Source: Pseudomonadota bacterium (GTDB taxonomy: Bacteria; Desulfobacterota; DSM-4660; Desulfatiglandales; B25-G16). Taken from it: a DNA stretch of 9,634 bases. The notes beneath the pieces are model-generated. The model had not been told where the DNA came from. It worked only from the letters and a program-made list of their open reading frames with translations, and made no database searches. A program made the translations under genes and the position numbers. Shown one piece after another: positions 1 to 9,346 of this stretch (its first letter is position 1; each line of letters begins with the position of its first letter). Location of the stretch: assembly GCA_015223015.1 (NCBI GenBank), contig JADFWK010000031.1, positions 1 to 9,634 of the forward strand. The letters are read 5' to 3'.

Positions 1-2377
1 GATCTATCAGCTTTACCCCTTGGGTATGGCGTCCGATAACCGAGATATCAGCCACTCTGATTCTAATGATCTTCCCCTCCCCTGACAAAATCATCAATTC
101 GTCATCAGCGGCTACTTGAGTAGCGCTCACCACTGGGCCGTTTCTCTCTGATGTCTTGATTGAAAACACACCTTTACCACCTCTCTGTTGCACCCTGTGT
201 CCTTTTGTATCGGTTCTCTTTCCATACCCGTTCTCTGTAATGGTGAGTATGGTCGCCCCTTCATCGAGGATCTCTATGCTCACCACCTGATCTTTACCAT
301 CAAGCCGTATTCCGGTATTCCCTGCGGCCACGCGTCCCATACTTCTGAGACCATGCTCGCTAAAACGTATTGCCTTCCCGCGCTCAGTGCTCAAGAAAAT
401 ATCCTGCTCACCATTGGTCACCCGTGCCCCTATCATCTCATCACCCTCATTTATCCTTAAGGCGGCGATGCCTGTTGCTCGAGGATGGCTGTACGCAGAA
501 AGATTGGTCTTTTTGACCAAACCGTTCTTAGTCGCCATAACAATATATGTTCCCCCCTCAAAACCCTTCATCGATAAAATGGTGGCGACCCTTTCTCCTG
601 GCTGGAGGTTTAACAGGTTTACAATAGCCGTTCCTTTGGCAACCCTTCCCGCCTCAGGTATCTCGTGAACCTTTCTCCAGTAAAGTCTTCCGTTGTTCAT
701 AAAAAAGAGGAGATAGTCATGAGTGGAGGCAACAAACATCGATACCACAAAATCCTCTTCTCGGGTTTTTGCCCCAGACACCCCCTTGCCGCCCCGCCGT
801 TGAGCCCTGTACAGGCTTATCGGGCTTCTCTTTATGTACCCTGCATGGCTTACCGTGATAACCATATCCTCGTCAACAATCAGATCCTCGATATCTATTT
901 CCTGAGCGTCTCTAATGATCTCGGTTCGGCGCTCATCGCCGTATTTATCTTTAATGGCTATCGTTTCGTTTTTTATAATATCTAAAACGAGGGCCTCATT
1001 CATTAAAATAGCCCTAAATCTCTCTATATCCTTGATCGTGCTATTATATTCATCGTTTATCTTGTCCCTTTCCAAACCGGTTAACCTCTGGAGTCTCATA
1101 TCCAAAATGGCCTGGGCCTGGACTTCCGAAAGTTGAAATGTCCCTATAAGCTTCGCCTTGGCATCCGAAGGGTTAGCTGAAGAGCGAATCAGTTCAACAA
1201 CCCTGTCAAGATGGTCCAGTGCAACCTTGAGTCCTTCAAGAATATGGGCCCTCTGCTCAGCCCTTTTTAGTTCAAAGGATGTGCGGCGAGTGATTATTTC
1301 CTTCCTGTGGGTAATAAAGTGCTGCATTGTCTGTTTCAGGTTTAATATCTCCGGCCTTCCATGCACGATGGCCAGCATAATAATCCCAAAAGAGGTCTCC
1401 ATCTGAGTAAACTTATAGAGACGATTCAGGATCACCGCGGATATAGCGTCCCTTTTAATATCAATTGCTACCCTGAGTCCGTCTCGATCTGACTCATCTC
1501 GGATGTCGGTGATTCCCTCTATCTTCTTACTCTTAACCAACTCCCCTATACTCTTAAGAAGGTTTGCCTTGTTAACCTGGTAGGGTATTTCAGTGATGAC
1601 GATGCGCTCTCTGCTCTCTCCTACCTTCTCAACAAATGCCCGCGCCCGAATCTTTATAATTCCCCTCCCAGAGGAATAGGCCTCCTGAATCCCCGTCTCA
1701 CCATAAATAAACCCGGCTGTAGGAAAATCCGGACCCGGCAAATCCGCCATAAGCTCTTTGAGCTCAATATCAGGATTATCGATGGTATGTACGATAGCAT
1801 CAGCAACCTCATTGAGATTGTGTGGCGGTATGTTGGTAGCCATCCCTACTGCTATGCCCGAGGAGCCACTCACGAGTAAGTTTGGTATATTTGTCGGGAG
1901 TAAAACCGGTTCCAACAAGGAGCCATCATAATTAGGTACCAAATCAACGGTTTCTTTTTCCACATCTGTAAGAAACTCCTCGGCAATCTGGTTCATCCGT
2001 ATCTCAGTGTACCTCATGGCCGCAGGCGGGTCGCCGTCTACTGAGCCAAAATTACCTTGTCCGTCGATCAGCGGATACCTCAGAGAAAAAGGCTGTGCCA
2101 TCCTCACGATAGTATCATAGACAGCTGCGTCGCCATGGGGATGATACTTACCAATAACGTCACCTACCACCCTGGCGGATTTCTTGTGCGCCCGGTTATG
2201 ATAGTTCTTTAGCTGTTCCATAGCGAAAAGCACTCTTCTGTGCACAGGTTTGAGTCCATCGCGCACATCTGGTAGAGCCCTGCCAACGATGACGCTCATG
2301 GCATATTCGAGATACGATTTTTTCATCTCTTCTTCTATGGTAACCGTATGCAAACCTCTTTCCTTTAAAGGACTCAT
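1..2377 (-). CDS. gyrA: DNA gyrase subunit A, C-terminus cut off by the window edge
   Basis: Breakage-reunion subunit of DNA gyrase (A2B2), which introduces negative supercoils using ATP hydrolysed by GyrB. I read the frame by hand: it stays open from ATG 2375-2377 to the left edge, giving 792 codons with no stop. The winged-helix region holds [12 protein letters not shown] (72-83), and the catalytic tyrosine is Y123 in AAMRYTEIR. The C-terminal beta-pinwheel begins with a perfect GyrA box QRRGGKG (526-532), which separates gyrase from ParC; a second box-like QQRGGKG lies at 730-736. The last visible residues, TQGVKLID, match the final pinwheel blades, so probably only a short, often acidic tail is missing. 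An AGGGAG ribosome-binding site sits 5 nt before the start. The position equivalent to E. coli Ser83 is Ala84, while Asp88 (E. coli Asp87) is kept. A 172-nt spacer separates it from gyrB on the same strand. Confidence 0.97.
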   Translation of the reverse strand, partial: MSPLKERGLHTVTIEEEMKKSYLEYAMSVIVGRALPDVRDGLKPVHRRVLFAMEQLKNYHNRAHKKSARVVGDVIGKYHPHGDAAVYDTIVRMAQPFSLRYPLIDGQGNFGSVDGDPPAAMRYTEIRMNQIAEEFLTDVEKETVDLVPNYDGSLLEPVLLPTNIPNLLVSGSSGIAVGMATNIPPHNLNEVADAIVHTIDNPDIELKELMADLPGPDFPTAGFIYGETGIQEAYSSGRGIIKIRARAFVEKVGESRERIVITEIPYQVNKANLLKSIGELVKSKKIEGITDIRDESDRDGLRVAIDIKRDAISAVILNRLYKFTQMETSFGIIMLAIVHGRPEILNLKQTMQHFITHRKEIITRRTSFELKRAEQRAHILEGLKVALDHLDRVVELIRSSANPSDAKAKLIGTFQLSEVQAQAILDMRLQRLTGLERDKINDEYNSTIKDIERFRAILMNEALVLDIIKNETIAIKDKYGDERRTEIIRDAQEIDIEDLIVDEDMVITVSHAGYIKRSPISLYRAQRRGGKGVSGAKTREEDFVVSMFVASTHDYLLFFMNNGRLYWRKVHEIPEAGRVAKGTAIVNLLNLQPGERVATILSMKGFEGGTYIVMATKNGLVKKTNLSAYSHPRATGIAALRINEGDEMIGARVTNGEQDIFLSTERGKAIRFSEHGLRSMGRVAAGNTGIRLDGKDQVVSIEILDEGATILTITENGYGKRTDTKGHRVQQRGGKGVFSIKTSERNGPVVSATQVAADDELMILSGEGKIIRIRVADISVIGRHTQGVKLID

Positions 2378-2549
2378 CTTCTCTCCCTAAGAATTTAACA
2401 AAAAAGACACATGATGCACTCATTAAACTAATAGTAAGGAATTGCGTATAAGGAGGGCCTAAAGATTGTAGATACTGTCTTGCATGTCAGAAGGTAATCC
2501 GCCTGCGTCGAATAGGTCCGCTGGGCACTAAACAAAACACCATGGCTCT
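2378..2549 (-). other. gyrB-gyrA spacer, possible gyrA leader
   Basis: 172 nt between the gyrB stop and the gyrA start, without a convincing gene. It has no strong intrinsic terminator: the only hairpin before a T-run is ATGA-GTGCA-TCAT near 2405-2418 on the minus strand, with a 4-bp stem. A TACAAT near-consensus -10 exists on the minus strand, but no -35 stands at a good distance. gyrA could therefore be read through from gyrB or have its own weak promoter; the sequence does not decide. Confidence 0.4.
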
Positions 2550-4928
<2,379 letters not shown>

Positions 4929-4931
4929 TCA

Positions 4932-6056
4932 CTAAATCCTCATGGGCATTATGAGACCCAGAAAACCATCATCCTGTGCCCCAGTAATGAGGCATGGGCT
5001 TGTGTTATCTTTAATATTCAACTCGATCTCCTCACTGTCCATAGGTTGCAGTGCATCAATAAAATATCTTGGGTTAAACCCTATCTCAAGCGGTTCACCA
5101 CTGTAATTTATTTCCACCTTCTCCTCAGCATTTCCTAAATCCGGGTTTACAGAGATCATCTCCAGATAATCAGCCGCCACATTCATCTTCACCCCTTGAT
5201 ACTGATCGGTTCTCATGATCATCATTCTTCTCATAGCCTCTAATAAGGACCTCTTGTTAACGGTTATGATATTTTTATCACCTTCCTTTTGGGAAGGAAT
5301 CACGTTTTCATAGTCTGGAAACTTACTATCCAGTAATCGTATTACAATTAATGCCTTTTCTTTTTTAGCTACGAGGTTATTCTGTTTTAATCCAAAAAGA
5401 ATATTTCCATCCTCTAGGGTAAGTTTATTTAACTCTATTAGACCTTTCTTAGGGATCATCACACCATGTTCTAGCTCTATGTTTTTGATATCAGGTATTT
5501 TCTTATCAATTAATGAGAGTCTGTGGCCATCTGTGGCCACCATTCTTAAAAAATCTTCGCCTTCTTTAGTTATTCTTTCCATAAATACGCCGGATAACTT
5601 AAACCCAGCCTCTTCCATGGTGATCGAGTAGATGGTCTTATCAATCATCTCTGTCACCACACTACTGTCTAATTCTATCATTACCGTACCCTCTGGTTCT
5701 GTTAAGACAGGGAATTCATCGGCAGGGAGACATGAGAGGTTGTAGTGCGCGTTATTATCGGAGATATAAACCCAGTTATTGTCTTTTTCTGAGATATATA
5801 TCTTATCTTTATCTGTCTCTCTTGTAATATCCAAAAGTTTCTTACCAGAGATCGTGACACTTCCTGATTTTATAATTTCAGCTGGATACCTATCCTGAAA
5901 ACCAATCTCAAGGTCTGTAGCTGATACTTCAAGCTCTTCATTTTTACCTACTAATAGGATTGTTGACAATATAGGCATATGACTCCTTTTTTCCAATATA
6001 CCCTGGACACGAGAAATACCTTTCAAAAGGATGTCCCTCTTAATTTTTATTTCCAT
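4932..6056 (-). CDS. dnaN: DNA polymerase III sliding clamp (beta subunit)
   Basis: Ring-forming processivity factor that tethers the replicative polymerase and recruits repair and regulatory partners through a hydrophobic cleft. At 374 aa the length fits the three-domain clamp (E. coli 366). Recognisable signatures are ATDGHRLSL (174-182), LLDSKFPDYENVIP (241-254), FNPRYFIDAL (327-336) and the C-terminal LIMPMRI, whose MPMR motif lines the partner-binding cleft. The start ATG is preceded by GGAGGAG (6059-6065), only 2-4 nt away; the position is supported because MEIKIKRDILLKGI aligns with the usual clamp N-terminus. dnaA normally lies just upstream but is not here: instead there are about 460 nt without a gene, then an acyl-CoA dehydrogenase. 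gyrB follows after 3 nt, so the two likely share a transcript starting in the AT-rich leader. Confidence 0.98.
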   Translation of the reverse strand: MEIKIKRDILLKGISRVQGILEKRSHMPILSTILLVGKNEELEVSATDLEIGFQDRYPAEIIKSGSVTISGKKLLDITRETDKDKIYISEKDNNWVYISDNNAHYNLSCLPADEFPVLTEPEGTVMIELDSSVVTEMIDKTIYSITMEEAGFKLSGVFMERITKEGEDFLRMVATDGHRLSLIDKKIPDIKNIELEHGVMIPKKGLIELNKLTLEDGNILFGLKQNNLVAKKEKALIVIRLLDSKFPDYENVIPSQKEGDKNIITVNKRSLLEAMRRMMIMRTDQYQGVKMNVAADYLEMISVNPDLGNAEEKVEINYSGEPLEIGFNPRYFIDALQPMDSEEIELNIKDNTSPCLITGAQDDGFLGLIMPMRI

Positions 6057-6295
6057 TACTCCTCCGATGTTTTGGTAATGTTGTTAATGATTAAGGTTAA
6101 TTATATCTTAATCATATTAATAATAAGAGGTGGTTTATTGTTGAAAAACATATTAATTTACTGATTCTCTTATACTTATATTATCTTTATAATATTATAT
6201 TACTGTTGAATATTTTTGCATTATTTGCTGTTTGTTTATAAAACACAAATTAATTATATTCTTTAGAGTTTTTTTGAACATAGTTTTGACACATC
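6057..6295 (-). promoter_or_regulatory. very AT-rich dnaN leader with candidate promoters
   Basis: Positions 6121-6240 contain about 19% G+C by hand count, far below the genes on either side. On the minus strand, reading towards dnaN, there are three exact TATAAT hexamers at 6253-6258, 6194-6199 and 6100-6105. The first has a weak TGTTCA -35 at 16 nt; the others have no good -35. Such hexamers are expected often in DNA this AT-rich, so the actual start site is open. The location upstream of dnaN and the composition would suit an origin unwinding element, but I find no consensus DnaA box (TTATNCACA); the best plus-strand match, at 6139-6147, agrees with the reverse complement at 7 of 9 positions. 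Confidence 0.45.
6087..6115. repeat. 9-bp inverted repeat around a -10-like TATAAT
   Basis: The arms ATGATTAAG (6087-6095) and CTTAATCAT (6107-6115) are perfect reverse complements separated by 11 nt. The minus-strand TATAAT at 6100-6105 falls inside the spacer, and outer TTAA bases continue the symmetry imperfectly. The site ends about 30 nt before the dnaN start. It could be an operator for a dimeric regulator over the promoter, or a hairpin in the 5' leader. Chance is possible in such AT-rich DNA. Confidence 0.4.
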
Positions 6296-6475
6296 TCGTA
6301 AAAAGTGTTTTGTGAACGAGATTGAGCATTTTGGGAGAAAAGCGCTTAAGATGTTCAGCGTTAAGAAATGCTAACTGTCTGAGGGCATTATACCAAGTTT
6401 TAGTCCCGCTGAAGCGGGAAACATCTTAAGTGTGCCCAAAAGGCTTATGGATATAGCAAAACCGACTTTTTACGA
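6296..6475. repeat. nested palindromic element of about 180 bp, MITE-like
   Basis: The two halves pair almost throughout. Outer arms TCGTAAAAAGT (6296-6306) and ACTTTTTACGA (6465-6475) match 11 of 11. Next GTTTTG (6307-6312) pairs with CAAAAC (6457-6462), AGC (6325-6327) with GCT (6443-6445), TTTTGGG (6329-6335) with CCCAAAA (6435-6441), and CTTAAGATGTT (6345-6355) with AACATCTTAAG (6420-6430). The apex holds a perfect hairpin TCCCGCTGAAGCGGGA (6404-6419) and a weaker one at 6356-6377. It contains no coding frame of note. A miniature inverted-repeat transposable element, a structured RNA or a bidirectional terminator would all fit. I see no clean target-site duplication: CATC adjoins the left end (6292-6295) but lies 3 nt beyond the right end (6479-6482). 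Confidence 0.7.
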
Positions 6476-6490
6476 ATGCATCAGTTTTTG

Positions 6491-6516
6491 TTATCCTGCT
6501 TTTCTGAGCGGGATAG
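6491..6516. repeat. short hairpin directly after the acyl-CoA dehydrogenase stop
   Basis: TATCCTGC (6492-6499) pairs with GCGGGATA (6508-6515) with one G-T wobble on the plus strand; on the minus strand this becomes a C-A mismatch. The loop is 8 nt. It sits next to the stop codon (6518-6520), but no T-run follows on the minus strand, so it is a poor intrinsic terminator by itself. Its right half, CTGAGCGGGA, resembles CTGAAGCGGGA in the apical hairpin of the neighbouring palindromic element. Confidence 0.35.
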
Positions 6517-6517
6517 C

Positions 6518-7681
6518 TTATCTATTAGCCTTTCTTATGCCAAGTTGATCTTGTGCAATGATAAATTTACAGATATTCGTTGACCCTTCCACCATTCCGT
6601 AAGGAGGTGCATCTCGGTAGTAACGGGCAACTGGGTATTCCGTAGAATAGCCATAAGCCCCTAACATACTCATTGCATATCTAGAGGCTTTGTAGGCTAT
6701 TTCACCAGCCAAATACTTAGCTTGAGCTACTTCCATATTATTACCTAAAATCCCCTGATCTTTCTGCCACGCTGCCTTATAGCAAGACAGCCTTGCCGCC
6801 TCGATCTCGGCGACCAGCTGTGCAACCATGTCTTGGTTCATCTGAAACTTCCCGATTGCCTGACCGAATTGTTCGCGTTCCATGGCATATTTCGTTATAG
6901 CCTCCAGACAGGCCTGTGCCAGACCGACACCTCCGGCTGCGCAGGAGAGACGTGAGTTGGCAAGAGACCCGAAGGCAATCTTGACGCCATCACCCGGTTT
7001 ACCTATGATGTTCTCTTTCGGAACCTTGGTGTTTTCTAGGATCACCTCACCCGTCGGTGTAGCGTGGGTGCCTAATTTGTCCAAATCCGTGGTTGTCACA
7101 CCATTAAAGTTCTTCGGTTCTATCACAAAAGCCGAGAGCCCCTTAGCGCCTGCAGAGCGATCGGTATAGGCATAGTAAATGATGGCATCGGCCCTGGTGG
7201 CATTAGAGATCCAGGTCTTGGACCCATTAAGAAGCCAGTGATCTCCCTTATCATCGGCGGTGGATTTCATTGAAAGAACGTCTGATCCAGCGTTGGGCTC
7301 GGTCATTGCGAATGCCCCAACATATTCGGCACTCACAAGTTTCGGGACATACTTCTTTTTTAATTCCTCGTCACCATAATGACAAATAGTGAAGGCCATC
7401 CCGGTTGTCTGCATGTTAATCTGAACCCTGAGTGCACTGCAGCCACGGGCGATCTCTTCGGTTAGGATAATAGCTGCCAACCAACCCATATTATTACCCC
7501 CGTATTCCTCAGGGATTACTGTGCCGAAAAAACCCAACTCACCCATTGGTTTGATAGCCTCTTCGTAGGGGAAACGGTGTGTTTCTTCCCATTCATCCGC
7601 AAAGGGTGCGATCTTCTCATCTACAAAATCCCGGACCATATCTTTAAGCATTTGAAGTTCCTCTGATAATCCAAAATCCAT
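6518..7681 (-). CDS. acyl-CoA dehydrogenase, glutaryl-CoA dehydrogenase-like
   Basis: FAD-dependent enzyme that makes an alpha,beta-double bond in an acyl-CoA and passes electrons to electron-transfer flavoprotein; presumably a cytosolic homotetramer. The 387-aa length is typical. Visible are the helical N-terminal domain (1-120), the flavin/substrate motif AFAMTEPNAGSD (123-134), WISN (157-160), REQFG (269-273), GAYGYSTEYPVARYYRDA (341-358) and the catalytic base E365 in MVEGSTNI. From memory it aligns closely with the non-decarboxylating glutaryl-CoA dehydrogenase of Desulfococcus multivorans. Two points agree: SALRVQ (82-87), with C81 where the human decarboxylating enzyme has Arg94, and Val364 where that enzyme has a Tyr before the catalytic Glu. 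A cyclic acyl-CoA (cyclohexane/cyclohexene carboxyl-CoA) dehydrogenase remains possible. AAGGAGGAG lies 6-8 nt before the ATG. Gaps of 461 and 258 nt on either side suggest its own transcript. Confidence 0.93.
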   Translation of the reverse strand: MDFGLSEELQMLKDMVRDFVDEKIAPFADEWEETHRFPYEEAIKPMGELGFFGTVIPEEYGGNNMGWLAAIILTEEIARGCSALRVQINMQTTGMAFTICHYGDEELKKKYVPKLVSAEYVGAFAMTEPNAGSDVLSMKSTADDKGDHWLLNGSKTWISNATRADAIIYYAYTDRSAGAKGLSAFVIEPKNFNGVTTTDLDKLGTHATPTGEVILENTKVPKENIIGKPGDGVKIAFGSLANSRLSCAAGGVGLAQACLEAITKYAMEREQFGQAIGKFQMNQDMVAQLVAEIEAARLSCYKAAWQKDQGILGNNMEVAQAKYLAGEIAYKASRYAMSMLGAYGYSTEYPVARYYRDAPPYGMVEGSTNICKFIIAQDQLGIRKANR

Positions 7682-7939
7682 ATCTCTCTCCTCCTTGCAT
7701 TAGAATTATATGTTTACGTGTTTACCCGCATCAGGTGTGATTAACGCCATACCCCCCAACAAACCGTAACGCTCTACTTATACCCTCCTTTCATCAAAAA
7801 TTAGACAACCTTAATAAGGCTTAGAGATGTCAGTTAATGAATCTTTATTCGTATTAAAGTATAGAACATTACACGCTTATTTACAATAGATTTATTGTAG
7901 GTGCCCGCCCCAGCTTACGAGGAAAAACTACTTCAGTTG
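7682..7939 (-). promoter_or_regulatory. mnmE / acyl-CoA dehydrogenase spacer with small palindromes
   Basis: 258 nt that should hold the end of the mnmE transcript and the promoter of the dehydrogenase. Right after the mnmE stop, the minus strand has AACAAC-TGAA-GTAGTT followed by Ts, a weak terminator-like hairpin with one A-A mismatch that overlaps the stop codon. Further on are a perfect 7-bp hairpin (7882-7899) and the 11-bp palindrome CCTTAATAAGG (7809-7819), a possible operator. TATAAG occurs on the minus strand near 7778-7783, but the nearest -35-like TTGTCT is 20 nt away, too far for a good sigma-70 site. I cannot assign a promoter. Confidence 0.35.
7882..7899. repeat. perfect 7-bp hairpin TACAATA-GATT-TATTGTA
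   Basis: The arms at 7882-7888 and 7893-7899 are exact reverse complements with a 4-nt loop, about 40 nt beyond the mnmE stop on its downstream side. It is entirely A/T apart from one C-G pair and has no following T-run, so an operator-like or incidental palindrome is more likely than a terminator. Confidence 0.4.
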
Positions 7940-9325
7940 TTATTTACCAAGACAAAAGTTGCTGAAGATAGTATCAAGGATTTCTTCATTGGTTTTGTTT
8001 CCTGTTATTTCATCGATAGCATCTTTTGCCCACAAAAGATCTGCTGCTACGAGTTCTAATGGGGTGTTCCGGCGTATGTTTGTCGATGCATTTCGCAAAA
8101 AGGTCGCTGCCTTAGATAATAACATCTTATGTCTTAGATTAGGAACAATCGGCGGTGAAGAGAGACCTGCTTTTTTATCCATAATCCTTTTCACGATCGC
8201 CTGAGTGAGACTCTTAAACCCTTCCCCAGTAAGAGCCGACACTTCAACCGTAGTAAGGTGCTTCTGCATAGAGTGAATCTTTTTCTCACTCAGTTTTGCT
8301 GGGAGGTCGGTCTTGTTGATCACTGCTATAGCGATCTTATTGTCAACCGCTTGCAACAGGTCTAGATCGTATTGATTGAGGGGCCTGCTTCGGTCAATTA
8401 CGAGAAGGGTAATATCAGATAAGGAAAGCTGCGTTTTTGTTAAATCTACACCTTTTTTCTCGATTTTTCCTTTAACCTTTCGCATACCAGCGGTATCTAC
8501 GAGTTTTACAGGGAGTCCCTGAATGGTGACCATACATTCCAGCGCATCCCGGGTCGTTCCAGGGATCGGTGTAACAATAGCCCTCTCTTCATGCAAGAGC
8601 CTATTAAGGATGCTGGATTTACCCACATTAACTCGACCTACTATGACTACCGTAACCCCCTCGTGCCATATCTTTCTCTGGCTGAAAGCACCTATAAGCT
8701 CTCTAATTGGTTTTAGAATGTCTTTCTGTATCTGATCTGCCAGGTGGGATCTCTCTATTACGGTAGGTTCCTCATCAGGGAAGTCTATTGAAACCTCTAT
8801 TCGAGCAAGGCTTTCAACAATGACCTGCCTGATTCGCCCAATTTTTTTCTCAAACCCCCCGGCCAACTGACAGGCCGCCAAGGTAACTGACATGTCCCCT
8901 TTTGCATTTATCAGGTCTACGATCGCTTCGGCTTGGGTTAAATCAATCCTGCCATTCAGGAAGGCCCTGAGGGTGAATTCTCCAGGTCTCGCTAATCTGG
9001 CACCCGCTTGAAGGATTATTTGAAGTATGGTGGAGAGGATTGTGTAACCACTGTGGGAATTAATCTCAACCACATCTTCGCGGGTATAAGAAAGGGGGGC
9101 ACGCATCACCGAGAGAAGAACTTCATCAACAGGAAGGCGTGATTTTGGATCGATAATATGGCCCAGGTAGAGACGAAAGCTCTCAAACGACTTGACGGAC
9201 CGCTTTGATTGAAAAACCTTTCGCGCAATATTTTCAGCAGCAGGTCCGCTGATCCTTATGATTCCTATACCACCTACGCCTATGGGTGTGGCTATAGCAG
9301 CAATGGTCTCCTCTTTATAATCCAT
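7940..9325 (-). CDS. mnmE: tRNA uridine-34 modification GTPase MnmE (TrmE)
   Basis: GTPase that, with MnmG, installs the (carboxymethyl)aminomethyl group at C5 of wobble uridine 34 in certain tRNAs, using a folate-derived carbon. At 461 aa it is full length. The N-terminal folate-binding domain begins with TIAAIATPIGVGGIGIIRISG (7-27). The G domain, nested in a helical domain, has G1 GRVNVGKSS (230-238), switch I PGTTRD (255-260), G3 DTAG (277-280), the catalytic Glu equivalent at E289, G4 NKTD (337-340) and G5 SAL (363-365). The C-terminal FCLGK carries the conserved Cys458. Two oddities: Val232 where Pro is usual in G1, and a strongly basic switch II (MRKVKGKIEKKG, 281-292) where E. coli is acidic. 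The start fits the family N-terminus, but no good Shine-Dalgarno precedes it; it lies 21 nt after the jag stop, so coupled translation is likely. Confidence 0.97.
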   Translation of the reverse strand: MDYKEETIAAIATPIGVGGIGIIRISGPAAENIARKVFQSKRSVKSFESFRLYLGHIIDPKSRLPVDEVLLSVMRAPLSYTREDVVEINSHSGYTILSTILQIILQAGARLARPGEFTLRAFLNGRIDLTQAEAIVDLINAKGDMSVTLAACQLAGGFEKKIGRIRQVIVESLARIEVSIDFPDEEPTVIERSHLADQIQKDILKPIRELIGAFSQRKIWHEGVTVVIVGRVNVGKSSILNRLLHEERAIVTPIPGTTRDALECMVTIQGLPVKLVDTAGMRKVKGKIEKKGVDLTKTQLSLSDITLLVIDRSRPLNQYDLDLLQAVDNKIAIAVINKTDLPAKLSEKKIHSMQKHLTTVEVSALTGEGFKSLTQAIVKRIMDKKAGLSSPPIVPNLRHKMLLSKAATFLRNASTNIRRNTPLELVAADLLWAKDAIDEITGNKTNEEILDTIFSNFCLGK

Positions 9326-9346
9326 AACAAAACAAGAAACTCGAGA

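Noticed and set aside
188..1406. Several plus-strand open frames of about 70-110 codons across the gyrA region
   Set aside because: They lie antisense to an intact gyrA frame, show no recognisable motif and have low-complexity translated content; they are shadows.
1..2377. ParC (topoisomerase IV) instead of GyrA
   Set aside because: An exact GyrA box QRRGGKG and full pinwheel repeats are present, and gyrB lies directly upstream.
2196..2423. Minus-strand open frame of 75 codons overlapping the gyrA start
   Set aside because: It is out of frame with gyrA, which has a ribosome-binding site and perfectly conserved N-terminal sequence there; the protein has no recognisable features.
6057..6517. 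Chromosomal origin oriC
   Set aside because: AT-rich and next to dnaN, but no TTATCCACA-type DnaA box on either strand; kept as a hypothesis only.
7706..7750. Minus-strand 14-codon frame preceded by GGGGGG, ahead of the acyl-CoA dehydrogenase
   Set aside because: Could be a leader peptide, but it has no run of regulatory codons, no nearby attenuator, and frames this short are expected by chance.
7921..7942. Intrinsic terminator of mnmE
   Set aside because: The stem AACAAC/GTAGTT has an internal mismatch, overlaps the stop codon and the T-run is short; too weak to annotate separately.
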